Assembly (NCBI GenBank): GCA_028551475.1
Contig: CM052358.1
Location: 15,607,938-15,671,937, forward strand
Length of the DNA stretch: 64,000 nt
Source: Casuarina equisetifolia
Taxonomy: Eukaryota > Streptophyta > Magnoliopsida > Fagales > Casuarinaceae
Direction: 5' to 3'
In this document: positions 49,192-62,764 of the stretch, in pieces
Layout: every line of letters begins with the position of its first letter
How positions within the stretch are numbered: the stretch's first letter is position 1
Notes under the pieces: generated by a model
What the model saw: only the letters and a program-made list of their open reading frames with translations
Told to the model about the DNA's origin: nothing
The model's database searches: none
Program-made: the position numbers and the translations under genes

Positions 49192-49802
49192 TACCTTTTC
49201 TCAATAGCTTAAATATCCTTATATCTAATAAAATCTTTTGCTATTAAAAAGAAATCAGAAAAAGACTCATTTCAAATCCAACGTCAGAGTCAGTGAAGTG
49301 ATTCATCTTGCTTAATTATCCACACTTCCCAATGCCAGAGTCAGCGATGTCTGACTGCCATAAACTACAACCACGTCAAGCTAATATGAGTCGAAATCCA
49401 TTTAGATACCAGCAGTAATATCAAAATCTGGTTTACGACCCATTACAAACGAAAAGCAAGTGAAGTTAATTATCAAAAACAGCTGCCAACTAAGAAACGT
49501 GAAGTATAGTCCAAGCTGGAAATAAGTTATTTTCATATTAAAGCAATTATCCTGTCGTCAACTAAATTAAAGAGGCCTCTACAAATAAGGAAGAGCAGGT
49601 AAAAGACCAAAATTAGACGCCTCCCCAAAGATACCTAATAAAATTATCATATATACAAAAATCAACGGTGAGCCATAAAATGAATTCGGGAAAAAACCAA
49701 AATAATACACCCAGAAGAAGTCTTCTACTAACAATACAAATCAACCGGAGATAATTTCTAGTAAGTTAATAGTAAGAAGAGAAAATCAAACCCACAAGAA
49801 AA

Positions 49803-49959
49803 GAAAATGCCCTTAGGCTTCCATTCACGGCAATTGTTCTTACAAAAGAATGCTATACACTTGCTATATAAGTAAAACAAGAAAAGTCTATTGGGCCCGT
49901 TAGCTAACTAATGGGCCAAGCTAAGTAGATGAGCCCACAACATATTACATATTTTGACA
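49803..49959 (-). repeat. 3' LTR of copia element D
   Basis: It carries TGCCCTTAGGCTTCCATTCA and ends, in plus orientation, TTTTGACA next to the purine tract. Its partner is 54975-55174. The outer boundary is approximate because the similarity between the two copies fades there. Confidence 0.75.
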
Positions 49960-52900
49960 CTCCCCTAAAGCTAGAGATTTGTATAAATCAAATAATCCAA
50001 GCTTGGATAAAAGGTAATGATGTTGTGGGGTACATAATGCTTTAGTAAAAACATTTACGAGTTGTTCCCACATGTTAACATAACAAGTTCTCACAATGCC
50101 TCTTTGAATTTTCTCTTAAACAAAGTGACAATCTATTTCTATGTGCTTTGTCCTCTAATGGAAGATAGAGTTTGCCACAATGTGTCATGCCACCTCATTG
50201 TCACAAAAGAGAGCAACGGGATGAGGAATGATCACCCTAAGATCTAGAAACAATCCTAATAACCAAATTATTTCACAAACAGTATATCTCATAGTTCTAT
50301 ATTTTGACTCAACCAATGAGCGAGATACAATGAGATATTTCTTGGCCAACCAAGATACAAGAGAGTCTCCAAACTTAATGCAATAACCTATTATACACTT
50401 CTGCGTCATAGGGCAAGTAAAATAATCCGAATCACAGTAAGCAGTAAGCTACATCCTAGATGAAAAGGAAAGAAATATCCCAAGTTTAGGGGTTCCTTTA
50501 ATGTATTTCAATAACCTCATAGTTGCATCCATATGCGAACATTTCTATTTATAAGTGAACTGGCTAAGGTGCTGAACTGCAAAAGAGATGTCAAGCCTAG
50601 TATGGGTTAGGTATAAAAGTCTCCCAATCAACCTCTGATAAGGACTGCAATCCCTTAAGATGGGATCATCTCGCCTGTCAAGATCTCCCTCATCATATTT
50701 TGGAGTAATGACCTTCACATTGGGTTCCAATGGAGTGAGCACGGGTTTGGACCCTTCAAGTCTAGCTTCTAAGACTAATTTAATACATACTTGCGTTGGT
50801 TGAGGTATATTCCCTTTAGTGATCGAACTATCTCAATGCCAAGAAAGTATTTGCACTCCCCAAGGTCCTTTATATGAAACATTAAATGCAAATAATGCTT
50901 GAGTTATGAAATTGCAGTAAGGTTGTCCCTTGTCACTAATATATCATTTACATAGAAAAGGAGGAGGATGAAGGATCCTTTAGTCCGCTTGGTGAACAAC
51001 GTATAATCATGTAAGGACTGTTTAAAACCCTCTTTAAGTAAGGCCTTTGTAAATTTTGCATATCACTGCCTTGATGCTTGCTTTAAACCATACAATGACT
51101 TCCTCAAACAACACATTTAATGATCCCCTTGATGGGGAAAACCAAGTGGAAGATGCATGTAAACCTCTTCCATCAAATCTTCGTGCAAGAAAGCATTTTG
51201 CACATCTAGTTGGTAAAGGTACTAGTTCTTCATAGATGTGATACTAACCACAAGTGAAAAGGTCTCATTATAATCTATACCTTCTCATTGTATGTATCCT
51301 TTAGCCACTAAGCAAGTCTTATATCTCTCTATTGTATCATCTGCACGATACTTAATTTTGCACACCCATTTACATCCAATGGCTCACCAACCAGGTGGAA
51401 GTGTCATAACATTCCACGTGTGATTAGCCTCTAGGGCCGGTAATTCTTTACCTATAGCATTTACTTATTGATTGTCATTAGGTGCCTGATGGTATGTTTT
51501 TGGTTTAATAATGGAAGAGATTGAAGTTAAAAAATTCTAATAATGAGAATACATGTGATTTAAGGAAACATGATCCGATATTGGGTACTTACCATTCGAA
51601 CCTATAGAGAATGGTCGAACAAATGTAATTAACAATCTAAATAGGAGGACGTGTGGACCGTGATGACAGCCAAATGATTGGTGGTGATGGTTCAGGAAAA
51701 GTATGTGGTTGTGACTCTAGAAAATGAGTAGTTAGGGTAGTGGGAGGAAGATCAATGGTTTGATGTTCTATACCTGATGTGTTAAAAGATGTAGCTAAGG
51801 GTGTTCCCTAAAGTGACATTTCAGGAACACTTGGAAATGTCTCCGATGAAGTAGGTGATGGATTGCAGGATTGAACAACATTTTGAACTAGGGTCATGTG
51901 ATCTAAGGGCAGATCATGTGTCAAATCCGAGGATTGACTCGGTGCAAAAGGGAACTCATACTCATAGAAGACTATATCATGACTTACCAAAAATTTTTCA
52001 CAACTAGGATTATAAACCTTATATCCCTTCTGTAATAAGGGATAACTAAAAAATATGCATGGAATGGACTTGGGAGAAAACTTGCTCTTAGGTCATAAGT
52101 CAAATACATAGCATCTGCACCCAAAAACCCATAAATGGTCTAATGAGGGAGGTTTCCCATGCAATATCTCAAAAAGGGACTTGTTTCCAAGTCTAGGACT
52201 AGGTAGTCAGTTTATGATATAAGTGGCCATCAAAATGCATTCTCCCCAAAAACATATAGGGATGTGAGCTTGGAACATCAAGACTCATGCGACATCTAGC
52301 AAGTGACAATGTTTGCGTTCTACCATTCCATTTTGTTGAGACGTGTAAATGCAAAAGCTCTTGTGATATGTTTCACGAGAAGTAAAAAAGATGAGCATGT
52401 AGCCAAAATTTTTTTTGTCCAATTATCAAAGTGAATGCGCTTCATAAGGACTCCATGTTGGTTTTAAACCATGGATACAAAAGATTAAACTATAGGGAAA
52501 ACTTAATCCTTGAAACGTAAAAGAAAAGTCCAAGTCACTTATGAAAAATCATCAACAATAGTCAAGAAATATCATGACTTGTCATGGTTAGGTTCCCAAT
52601 GAGGTCCTCATAAGTCCATATGAATAAGTTCATAAACAACAGTGTTAAAATTTTGACATTGTGGAAAAATAGGTCTTAGCCTATTTCGCCAATGGACAAA
52701 TGGGACAAGAAAAGGAATTGGGACATTCTATACATTTCCTATGTGTAAATAACTATTTTGGGAGCTATGTCCCAAATGTCTACGCCATAAATTACAATTA
52801 GAAATAACATTGTCATTACATTAATTGTTCGAATTCACAAAAGACAAAAATGAATGGCCATTGTTTAAAAAACATGCAATACAATGAGATAATTCTAACA

Positions 52901-54974
52901 AACTAGGTTGCAAAAAATGAAGCCTTCGGATTACTTTACCCAATCCGATCACTTGTCCAGTCATATGATTTTGAAAGAAACAAAAATCATCGAAGAATAC
53001 AACAATGCAATCAAAGGTTATTCTTTTAACCAAAAGTAAATTAAATTTCAAACAAGGGATGTAAAAAACACAATTTAAATGCATCAATTTTGTGAGTTAT
53101 GCATGTCCTATATGAGTAGTATAGACATGGGTACTATCAGGTAATTTAATTGGCAATGATTAAACATGGATAATAAGAATATAATGAATTTAAATTACAC
53201 ATAACATGGTCATTAGCACCTAAGTCAATGATCCATGGACATGTAAGGTTTGATGAATGCATCATACCTTCATAATTTCCCAAGGATTGGGAGGCCAAAC
53301 TTTGTTGCAATTGATTCAGGCTAAAGGAGGGAAATGGTGGGCTCTAAGGTGCATAGTTCTTGTAAAAGAAGAGCCCTTAGTGTGGCTTGGAAGGCCTACT
53401 GATTGCTGCAATTCCAGGTCCTGAGGAGATAGCCCAAATGGGCCTTGCCTTTGCACAAAATGCAAGTTAGCTGCCATTGAAATTGGGACATGCCCGTGCG
53501 GTCTTGCGAGATAAATAAAAAGTCGTGGTATTCTAGATCTAGCTAGCTAATAAGTGGACCCAACTAGTTGATACCCATACACAAGCCTTAGTTGGTGGTG
53601 CCCACCAAAGCTAGTGTTAGTGGGTTGCCTGAAAGTAAATTTCCCATGCTCGACTGTTGTTTGACTAACCAAAGGTGCTATGAAAATTGCATCATACCCA
53701 ATTGTGCCGCCAGTTTGAAATGCTTGGCCACCGAATTCTTTTTTCCTCTCCCTTTTGGTGTCCATCGCAGGGGGTATTTATCTAACTGGTAGCATTGGTC
53801 CTTGGAATGCCCCGACTTATGGCACTAGGAGCATATGGTCAGCCCCTCAGAGTCTACTCTCCTTTTTGTGCTGGAAGCTCCCAAAGTCACCAAAGATTAA
53901 AAAAAAAAAAAAGGCTAAGATTGTGCCTTGTTCAACAGCCCCAATGTCTTTCTCTCTAGCTTGGTGCTTATCTTCTTAAGCAAGATTGAAGGTTGCATCA
54001 ATGGTGGGAAGATGGACTTTAGAAAGAATGCTAGTTCAGAAATTCCAGAATCTATCTAATAAACCCAAAAGAAAGTCCACCATTCTGTGCTTCTTAATCT
54101 TGGCATATGCTCTCTCATCAACTCGACATGAACAATTTCCGCAATGACACCTAATTGGAGGATCCATGGTTTCAATTTCTAACCATAAATTGCTCAGTTT
54201 CATATGATACTCAAAGACTGTGGGAGCTTGCATACAATTTTCAAATTGTTGATGTAGACGATAAAGCTAGGTTCCAATAAGTGTGCCAAAATGGGTTTTA
54301 AATGCATCCTAAATAACTTTCAAATCCTTTTTCTAACAATAAATAACATCAGTTCATGTGAAACTGATTTTTGGAACCAACTCTAGACAGCGCAATAATA
54401 AAGGTCTTATGCTTGTTTTTTAGGGTTTGATTTTGGTCGAGGGAAGGAGTCATCTACAAACCCCCATTTGTTTTTGGCTAAAAGTTGGTTTTCCATTTGA
54501 TTGCTCCAAAGTTCATAATTGGTCTCATCTTTCAAGACCTCAATTACAAGAGCAACTCCAGGTATGTTTGTTATTGAGAGGTAATATGGGTCATGATATG
54601 GATTAATGGGGCTTGAGGTAGAAGTTGAAATGGGTGGAACTTGTGTCCAACAAAGGGTTTCAATCATGGTGAGGACCGGTTGGGTAATAGTTTACAACTA
54701 AGGGTATAAGGAAGGAAAGAAAAAAAAAGGTTAAACGGTGGGGTGTTAAGTGATTGTCTTTTCCAAAATAGAAAAAGACCAACTTATGTGGCTAAAAAGC
54801 CAGTGGATTCAAAATATCTTTTAACATGTGAGAAGAAATATGGACATACCCCTAAAATGTGATGAGAAAATTTTGAAAGTACGAGTGCAAAATGAAATAC
54901 CTCTAAAAACAACTTGTTTTTCCTAAGAAAGTGATGAAGATAGCTACTTGCTAACTTACCTCCGATACCATATT

Positions 54975-55174
54975 GAAATGAACAATGAAAGAAAGTGAAT
55001 AGGAGAATAAACTATAGGAAAATGCCCTTAGGCTTCCATTCACGGCAAGTGTTCTTACAAAATAATGTTATACACTTGTTGTATAAGTAAAACAAGAAAA
55101 GGCTATTGGGCCTGTCAGCTACCTAACAAGCCAAGCTAAGTAGATGAGCCTATAACATATTACATATTTCAACA
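54975..55174 (-). repeat. 5' LTR of copia element D
   Basis: About 200 bp, bounded on the inner side by the primer site and on the outer side by TTTCAACA (TGTTGAAA on the minus strand). It shares the TGCCCTTAGGCTTCCATTCA core with the left copy. Confidence 0.8.
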
Positions 55175-55293
55175 CAAGGGCATGTCACGTTTGATGAACC
55201 ATGGAAAGCAAGAAGGAAAACCTCTCGAACCAAAACTCCTTGTAACCTTCCCAATGCCTCTTTAGGAACGACTATTGCAGTTGCTCTGAAGCG
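55175..55293 (-). pseudogene. SDH6: SDH6-like exon 1 remnant
   Basis: Read downward from 55293, the minus strand gives SFLKRHWEGYKEFWFERFSFL and then, in another frame, FIKRDMPL. From memory the N-terminal part of SDH6 reads roughly ...FLxRHW.GYKEFW.ERFSFLDNY.RFIKRDKPLPSW..., so this is its first exon. The damage is visible: an in-frame TAG directly precedes SFLKR where the start region should be, and the gap between FSFL and FIKR is 10 bases instead of about 15, which shifts the frame. The remnant then stops at the LTR of copia element D. The missing PSW...DP part is not found on the other side of the element. With element D removed, the distance to the next exon would be about 1.7 kb, a normal intron. 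Confidence 0.6.
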
Positions 55294-56827
55294 TCACCGC
55301 CGATCTTCCTTCAATGCAATGCTCCTAACTTGGATTTTCCTTATATGATCTCTCGGGATTCCCCTCTTGAAAGAGCTCCTCTCCCGTACGTTGACGCTAT
55401 GATGAGTGCCCCCTTCTTACCTCCATTTCCCGTGTAAGTGCCACCATGTGCTCACTTAATGGTGTTACAACGTTTTTCACCATTATATTATTACTAACAT
55501 CATCATCTTTAGGTGTATGGTTTTAAAATGTAGGAAGAGAAAAAAAGCGAATACTTTTGAAGAAAAATTCAAATTAGATGTTTCTTAAAGGAAGATGATA
55601 ATACTATTATATGCAAGTCAAAAAATAAGATTCTTGATGTAAAGTTTAAATTTAAAAAAAAATCGTTCAATTTTTTTAACTAACTTTTAATTTAAATCTT
55701 TAAATATTTTTTAATGTAGTATTAGAATTTAGATTGAATTTATTCTATCTTATTTGACCTTAAGCTTAATGATACTCAATGTATAATAAAGTATGTGTAG
55801 AACGAAAATCTTACATCAAAAAAATAAATTTTCTAATATGAAATTTAAATTAAAAAAGAGTTAATTTTTAAGTTGAACTCTTGGGCCTTTCAAACAATTG
55901 TTTCAATACATAAGTAAATTCTTAAAAATTAAATTTCAAATTCAATCAACCCCCATGTAATTTATTGTAGCTTTATGGATTTAGAATAGATTTTAAAATA
56001 ATTAATACTAAATCGAATCTACTAACCAACACTTTTGGAGATGAAAGTATAGGCAACTTGATCCAATAAGTTTATGCTTGATTCACTTCTTTTTTAGATA
56101 CACATCCTCTAGTGAAAAGAAATTTGATCATTTGACTCAAGGCATCTCCACTTTCATTAAGTCTAGTATAAAGGCATGGTTATGTGAACATTTGAGACAT
56201 TTATTGCCTTTTTCAACACTTCATCTTCTTACTCTTTTAGAATATTGTTAAAAGTTGTGGCTCATACACTTCTTTTTCAAGAAAATTGTTCAAAAGGGAG
56301 ATTTGACAGTCATTTTTCTACTACTTTAAGCCATCAAGAAACTATTGATTTTACAGTTACTAATCAAGCAATAGGAGCGAGTACAGAATCGTAGTCAGTG
56401 TTCAAGACTTTAGTTTATCTTTTGGAATCTAGTTTTCCTATAGTTCTCTCCACTTTACCTCATGATTCTTTTTACTTTAGATATTTATTTGAGATTGATT
56501 GCTTTCTTCCCTTTTTGGTAGCGCTACAGTATATCATTCTTTTTTATAGTTTCTTTCTTCTTTTTTTCATTCGTAGTATTTATCTACTTGTTGTTACAAT
56601 ACTTTTGGAGTCTAAATTCAAAACTAACAGGGAGGTAACAAAAGAAATGTTTGGATGATTTATCCTTTTATTTCCTCTTTTATGACATTTTGCATTTCTT
56701 TTAAGGCTTTTCTTGCCTCGTGATCCTTCACTTTAACTTGCTTCCATTGATAATAAAGTTGATAGAACTCAAACAAATGCTTCCATTGTTAAAGGTGGAT
56801 AAATAGGTTGTTTGATAATGTTCGTAT
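55294..56827. other. No gene recognised
   Basis: 55294-55440 is G+C-richer and would be the 5' flank of the SDH6-like remnant. The rest is AT-rich, with repeated short phrases like AAATTTAAATTAAAAAA and no recognised coding sequence. Confidence 0.4.
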
Positions 56828-57120
56828 ATGAGCTTTGAGTTTAGCCTAGGTGGCTGCCACGTAGGTGTCCTCGACAAGCTCCTACACCAAACACGAGGAG
56901 CTAGCAATGCACCCTTGTTCCCCTACAGCAGCTGCCAAAACTCCCACACACATTATAGGGACAAGGGCATCGAGTGTTCTTTCATTTTTGAGCTTATATG
57001 TAAGTTGCTCTTCACTTTGTATTCTTTATCTTGGGATCTTATTTCTCCCAAAAGATACTTATAATGGTTTGCTTATTCAATCAAGAAACAAAATTTAGCC
57101 ATAAGCTTGTGTTGTTTCCA
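56828..57120 (+). repeat. Left LTR of the old outer element (ends approximate)
   Basis: It shares with 63690-64000 the phrases GCCTAGGTGGCT, TTTTTGAGCTTATATG, ATCTTGGGATCTTATTT and CTTGTGTTGTTTCCATAGTA in the same order. A TATA-like GCTTATATG lies inside. Confidence 0.7.
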
Positions 57121-57458
57121 TAGTATTTGACATGTTATTCGCGAGCAAGTCATGAAAAGTTTCTATTGTTCTGCAAACAACACTCCATCCCTGTTTCCCA
57201 ATCTAAAATTGCTTCCACATTTAACCTCTAAAATTTTTATTAATTTTTCAACCTTCTTTAGTAGAAAATTGGCCTCTCCAACAACGGAGCGACCCCTTCT
57301 AGCTTCGTTTTGCCCTTCTTTGGCACACTCCCCATACCCGGTTAGTGCACAAGCCCCCTTTACTAATCCCTAGCACTCTAATTCAAGACAACGTTGTTGC
57401 AATCCATTGTGTTTGCAGAGATTTGATGATGTCATTTTGCACTATGTAAAAGCGAATG

Positions 57459-57901
57459 TGTCACGTCAGCCAACTAAGGATGGGAGCATTCCTTAGATAT
57501 CAGTCTTTGCAGAGCCTACACTAGTAACGTGTGGAAAGTAAGACATGCTTTGTCGTGTTGGAAATTAATGAGGGAGTGGTGAGGGAGACGTGAGCATAGT
57601 TATTCACGCTTGCTATCTTTTTGTAATATCTTTTGTTAAAGCGTGTGGGATTCCTGTAAAGCACCTTACAGGTTAGTGAAGCCAGAAGGTTATAAGCGGG
57701 AGGAGGGCATGACGCTAGGCAAGAAGAAAAAACCCCTTGTAATCCTTTCTCAGACATTTTCTGTCTTTGAATAGTAAGGCTCTGTTAAATCCAAATTCCT
57801 CTCACCCAAAATAGGTAAAAAGAACCGCCATCAGCCTTGGTCTCGAGACTTGGTCTTGAGTCCTCCACCGGAAAAGCGATCCAACGATTGTGCACGTAAC
57901 A
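57459..57901 (+). repeat. 5' LTR of the chromovirus
   Basis: 443 bp, starting TGTCACGTCAGCC and ending GCACGTAACA, directly followed by the tRNA primer site. About 98% identical to its partner. Confidence 0.95.
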
Positions 57902-60900
57902 TTAAGGTATCAGAGCCACGTCTGGTGGCAATGGCGGAGTCCAAACCAATGTTTGCTGACAAAGATTTCAACCAGCGATTTGTGGAGGCAATGAATAACT
58001 TCCAACGCCAGCTCGCTGATGTCCACCTCAGAATGGAGGAAAGATTCACTAATCTCCAGAATCATATAACAACGATGCAGAATGAGATCCGAAAAGAAAG
58101 TGGTGAATCCTCCAAAGGGAAGGGTGTTCTCATTCAAGGCACGCCAGCATCCAAGGGAGTAAGGTTTGAGTTCCCCCATTTCTCAGGCGGAGAGGACCCC
58201 ACGGAGAGGGCTTGTAGAGCTGCACAATTCTTTGAGCTCAACCAAACTCCAGCGGAAGCTAGAGTTCTCATAGCAACATGGAACTTGGAAGGAGAAGTAC
58301 ATGTGTGGTACCAGATGATGCGGAAACAAAATGCTATGAGAGACCTCTCACGGGAGGAGCTGACAGCAGCTATGAATTCAAAGTATGGACCGTCCCAATT
58401 CCAAGATTTCTATGGAGATCTTACCAAACTAAAGCAAACAGGGACTGTTGACAGTTATCAAGCAGAATATGCACGGTTGTTGATGAACTCAGACCCTCTC
58501 ACTCCACGACAAGAGTTAGGAGGTTTTATTAGCGGCCTGGAAGAGTAAATTAGAATAGAGGTGGTAGCAAAGAGGCTAACAACCTTTCAAGAGGCCTATG
58601 ATTTGGCTCGCTTGTACGAGACGAAAGAAGAGTTAAAAGCCAAAAGCAAAACCCAGGAAAGGAAAAATTGGGAGAAACCAACCAATACAACCGGAAAGAC
58701 TCCAACGGCTATAAAAAAACTGTCACCAGCGGAGCTGATGGAGAAACGCACGAAGGGCCTCTGCTTTAACTGTGACAAAAGATACACTCCAGGCCACCAC
58801 TGCAAATGGCTCTTTTTCTTAGAAAGCCCAAGATCAATGGAGGAAGATGAAATAGAAGTAGAAAAAGAAGAAGAGGAGCCTGCCAAGCTGAATATCTCTC
58901 TAAATGCCATTCAGGGAAAAGATGACCCTCAAACCATGAGGGTAGAAGGGAAGCTCGATGATTTCAATATTCCTATCAGTATTCTACTTGATTCAGGAAG
59001 CTCTCATAACTTCCTAAGTCAAGGGTTGGCAAAAAGAATAGGGCTCAAACCTACACCAGGGCAGAGATTCGAAGTTAAGGTAGCAGATGGGCATAAAGTT
59101 GGTAGCGAGGGTATTTGCCTGGACATACAGCTATCAGTCCAGGGAATCCCTCAAAAGGTGGACTTGTATCTACTTCCCCTACATGGAGTTGATGCAGTTT
59201 TAGGGGTTAAGTGGTTGGTCACTTTAGGACCAATCTCATGGGATTTCTCGCAAATGCACATGTCATTTGAGTTCAAAGGAAGCAGAAGGGAACTGTATGG
59301 AATACAACCACCGGAGGACGAAGCAGTGAATGAGCAGAAGATCTCTAAAGAGATGGAGAGAGGAAATCCGGGAGTACTACTTCACATACGCAAAGTGGGT
59401 GACAAAAAGAAGGGGCCAAATGAAACAAACTGTTTTGAAATAGAAGCAAACACTGTTGCTTTCCCCAAGTGCAACATGCTACAGCATCTTCTTAGGGAAT
59501 ATGAGGATATATTTGTAGAACCCCAGGGACTGCCACCATCACGGGAGGTCGACCATGCCATTCCACTTTTATCTGGAGCCAACCCAATCGCAGCCAGAGC
59601 GTACAGATATCTTTTTTTCCAAAAGGAAGAGATTGAAAGGCAAGTAAAGAAGTTGTTAGGCAGTGGGATGATTCGACCAAGTGTGAGTTCTTTTTCATCA
59701 CTAGTCATCTTGGTAAGGAAAGGTGATGGGTCATGGCATCTTTGCGTTGACTACAGAGCGCTCAACAATATCACGGTCAAGGACCGTTTCCCGATTCCCA
59801 CCATCGATGGGCTCCTTGACGAGCTTAATGGAGCAAGGTTTTTCACCAAGCTTGACCTTCGAGCATGCTACCATCAAATACGAGTGAAGGAGCAGGACAT
59901 CCATAAAACTGTTTTCCGTTCCCCATCGGGACACTATGAATACTTAGTGATGCCCTTCGGCCTTACCAATGCTCCATCGACATTCCAAAACCTTATGAAT
60001 ACGATCTTCAGTGAGTATCTTCGAAAATTTGTGCTCATATTTTTTGATGATATCTCGGTTTACAGTCGAGAATGGGAACAACACATGAAGGACGTTCGGC
60101 AAACTCTAAAGGTCTTGCGTAAACATGAACTGATGGCCAAACGGGAGAAATGCCAGTTTAGGTAAAGCAAGATTAAGTTCCTCGAGCATGTGATAAGTGG
60201 AGAAGGGCTCTCTGTGGATCGTGAGAAGATAGCGGCCATGTTGGATTGGCCACAACCACAAACGGTTAAAGCCCTTCGTGGTTTTTTGGGGCTGACTGGG
60301 TACTACCGGTGCTTCATCCAAAATTATGGCAGCATAGCCAAACCCTTGACAGAGTTGCTGAGAAAGGGAGGTTTCAAGTGGAACGAGCATGCAGAAGCAG
60401 CCTTTAAGGCTCTTAAACGGGCTATCACAGAAGCACCTGTTTTAAGTCCACTAGATTTTTCTCAAACCTTTACGATGGAGTGTGATGCATCCGGTATTGG
60501 AATTGGGGCAGTTCTAACCCAAGGCCAAAAACCAGTGGCCTATTTTAGTTGTGCTTTACATGGAAGGAACCTTCTCCTTTCTACTTATGAGAAGGAGCTT
60601 TTGGCGTTGGTACTCTCAGTTCAAACTTGGCGGCATTACCTGTTGGGTCGGCACTTTGTGGTAAGGTCAAACCAACATAGCCTTCGTTATTTATGGAATC
60701 AAAGAATAACCACACCAGCACAAGAAAGGTGGTTGGTTAAACTCATGGGTTTTGATTTCTCAGTGGAGTATCATCTCGGTGCTGCCAACAAAGTGGCAGA
60801 TGCTCTATCTAGAGAATAAGAAACAGAGGTTCTCATGGAGAAAATGGAAGAGATGTCAGGGTCAACAATGGCTTTATCTCGACCTATACCCCTGTGGGTT

Positions 60901-62321
60901 GAGGAGATCAAGGTAGAGAATGCGAAGAACGAAGCCATTCAAGAGCTCATTGGCCGAGTACAAACTGGAGAGGCAATAGGACCATGGGAGTTCTTCAATG
61001 GGGTGTTATACTAGCGACAGAGAATATTTCTCGGTGAAGGTTCATCCCTGATCCCTGTTATCATCAAAGAGATTCACGACTCATGCCATGAAGGTTTCCA
61101 TAAGAGCCTCTAAAGAATTAAAACAGTTTTTTTTAAGCAAATAAGGCGGGATGTGCTGGAATATGTGAGCAGTTGCATGGTCTACCAACAACAAAAATGG
61201 CAGAATAATTTTCCTTCCGGACTACTCCAACCCCTCCCAATTCCGGAAAGGATATAGGAAGAAGTCTCCATTGATTTTATCGATGGCCTCCCTCCATCAA
61301 AAGGGAAAACCTCAGTCTTGGTTGTGGTTGACCGATTGTCAAAATTTGCTCGGTTCATTCCTCTCTCTCATCCGTATACAGCAGAAACGGTAGCAAATGT
61401 GTTCTTCGACCAAGTTCTCCGTATATTTAGGATGCCTACTGCAATCACAAGTGATTGGGATCCTATATTTACGAGCTTTTTTGGTCAGAATTATTTAGAG
61501 TGCAAGGGATGAGTTTTCGAATTTCATCGGCATACCATCCACAGACCGACGGTCAAACAGAGGTCACAAACCGTTCTCTTGAGACTTACCTTCGCTGTTT
61601 CACCAGTGAGAGGCCAAAAAAATGGGTTGACTGGATTCCGTGGGCAGAGTACTGCCACAACACAAGCATGCACTCCTCAACTAAGAGGACTCCTTACGAA
61701 GTGGTATTCAGTCGACTTCCCCAACTTTGTTGAGTTACATACCAGGCGCCTTTATGGACAAGGCAGTACAGGAGAAGTTACAAAAGAGGGATGAAGTCAT
61801 CAAGGAGCTTCGCTACCAGCTCCTACAGGCACAGAATCATATGAAGACTTTTTTTGATCGAAAGAGAACCAAAACCAACTTTGAAGTGGGCAAACGGGTG
61901 TTTCTAAGGTTACGGCCTTACCGTCAATCCTCAGTTGCTCATCGAAGGAGTCAGAAATTATCGCCTCGATTTTTCAGACCTTATGAAATCATCCAAAAGG
62001 TGGGAACGGTGGCTTACCATTTACGCTTACCGGAAGAAGGCCGGATTCATCCAGTCTTTCACGTATCCAAATTAAAAAGGTTTGTTCAGCCCAAGTTTCC
62101 AATTGAGACAGAGTTGCCAGTTTTTATCGAAGAAGAAGACGCATACTCCGCTGAACCCGAGGCAGTGCTTAAGGAACATATCCAAAAAGGAACACTTGAG
62201 GTCCTAATCAGGTGGAGCGGACTCCCGGACAAGGAAGCCATTTGGGAAAAGGTTGAGGATTTACAACGTCGTTTCCCTGAGTTCGACCTTGAGGACAAGG
62301 TCCTTAAAAAGGGGGAAGTAT

Positions 62322-62764
62322 TGTCACGTCAGCCAACTAAGGATGGGAGCACTCCTTAGATATCAGTCTTTGCAGAGCCTACACTAGTAACGTGTGGAAA
62401 GTAAGACGTGCTTTGTCGTGTTGGAAATTAATGAGGGGGTGGTGAGGGAGACGTGAGCATAGTTATTCACGCTTGCTATCTTTTTGTAATATCTTTTGTT
62501 AAAGCGTGTGGGATTCCTATAAAGCACCTTACCCGTTGGTGAAGCCGGAAGGTTATTAGCGGGAGGAGGGCATGACGCTAGGCAAGAAGAAAAAACCCCT
62601 TGTAATCCTTTCTCAGACATTTTCTGTCTTTGAATAGTAAGGCTCTGTTAAATCCAAAGTCCTCTCACCCAAAATAGGTAAAAAGAACCGCCATCAGCCT
62701 TGGTCTCGAGACTTGGTCTTGAGTCCTCCACCGGAAAAGCGATCCAACGATTGTGCACGTAACA
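62322..62764 (+). repeat. 3' LTR of the chromovirus
   Basis: 443 bp, the partner of 57459-57901. It begins right after the purine tract that follows the chromodomain region and is followed by the GAATG target duplication. Confidence 0.95.

Larger units (their letters stand above)
49803..55174 (-). mobile_element. Ty1/copia element D, both LTRs, abutting SDH6-like exon 1
   Basis: This is a copia element of about 5.4 kb on the minus strand. Order from 55174 downward: 5' LTR; primer site TGGTATCGGAGG (near 54962-54973); gag (about 53550-54670, with DETNYELWSNQMENQLLAKN); gag-pre-integrase (near 52820-53090); integrase (about 52200-52720); RT (about 50600-51500, with PYQRLIGRLLYLTHTRLDI); RNase H (about 50185-50410, with LVSWLAKK and CDNEVA); purine tract TTTAGGGGAG; 3' LTR. 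By hand count the shared LTR part differs at about 16 of 152 positions (about 10%), so the insertion is several million years old. It is broken in well over a dozen places. The left boundary is uncertain by some tens of bases. Confidence 0.85.
57459..62764 (+). mobile_element. Young Ty3/gypsy chromovirus with both LTRs and target duplication
   Basis: This 5306-bp element has LTRs at 57459-57901 and 62322-62764 (443 bp each, TGTCACG...GTAACA). It is flanked by a perfect 5-bp duplication GAATG (57454-57458, 62765-62769). A primer site GGTATCAGAGCC follows the left LTR and the tract AAAAAGGGGGAAG precedes the right LTR. Domains in order: gag (about 57930-58800) with zinc knuckle CFNCDKRYTPGHHC; protease (LLDSGSSHNFLS, near 58985); RT (about 59600-60200, with VDYRALNN and FFDDIS); RNase H (about 60480-60820); integrase (about 61050-61750); C-terminal chromodomain (VLIRWSGLPDKEAIWE, about 62160-62280). 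By hand count the LTRs differ at about 10 of 443 sites (about 2%), so it is likely around a million years old or somewhat more. It is broken, with roughly half a dozen breaks. Confidence 0.95.
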
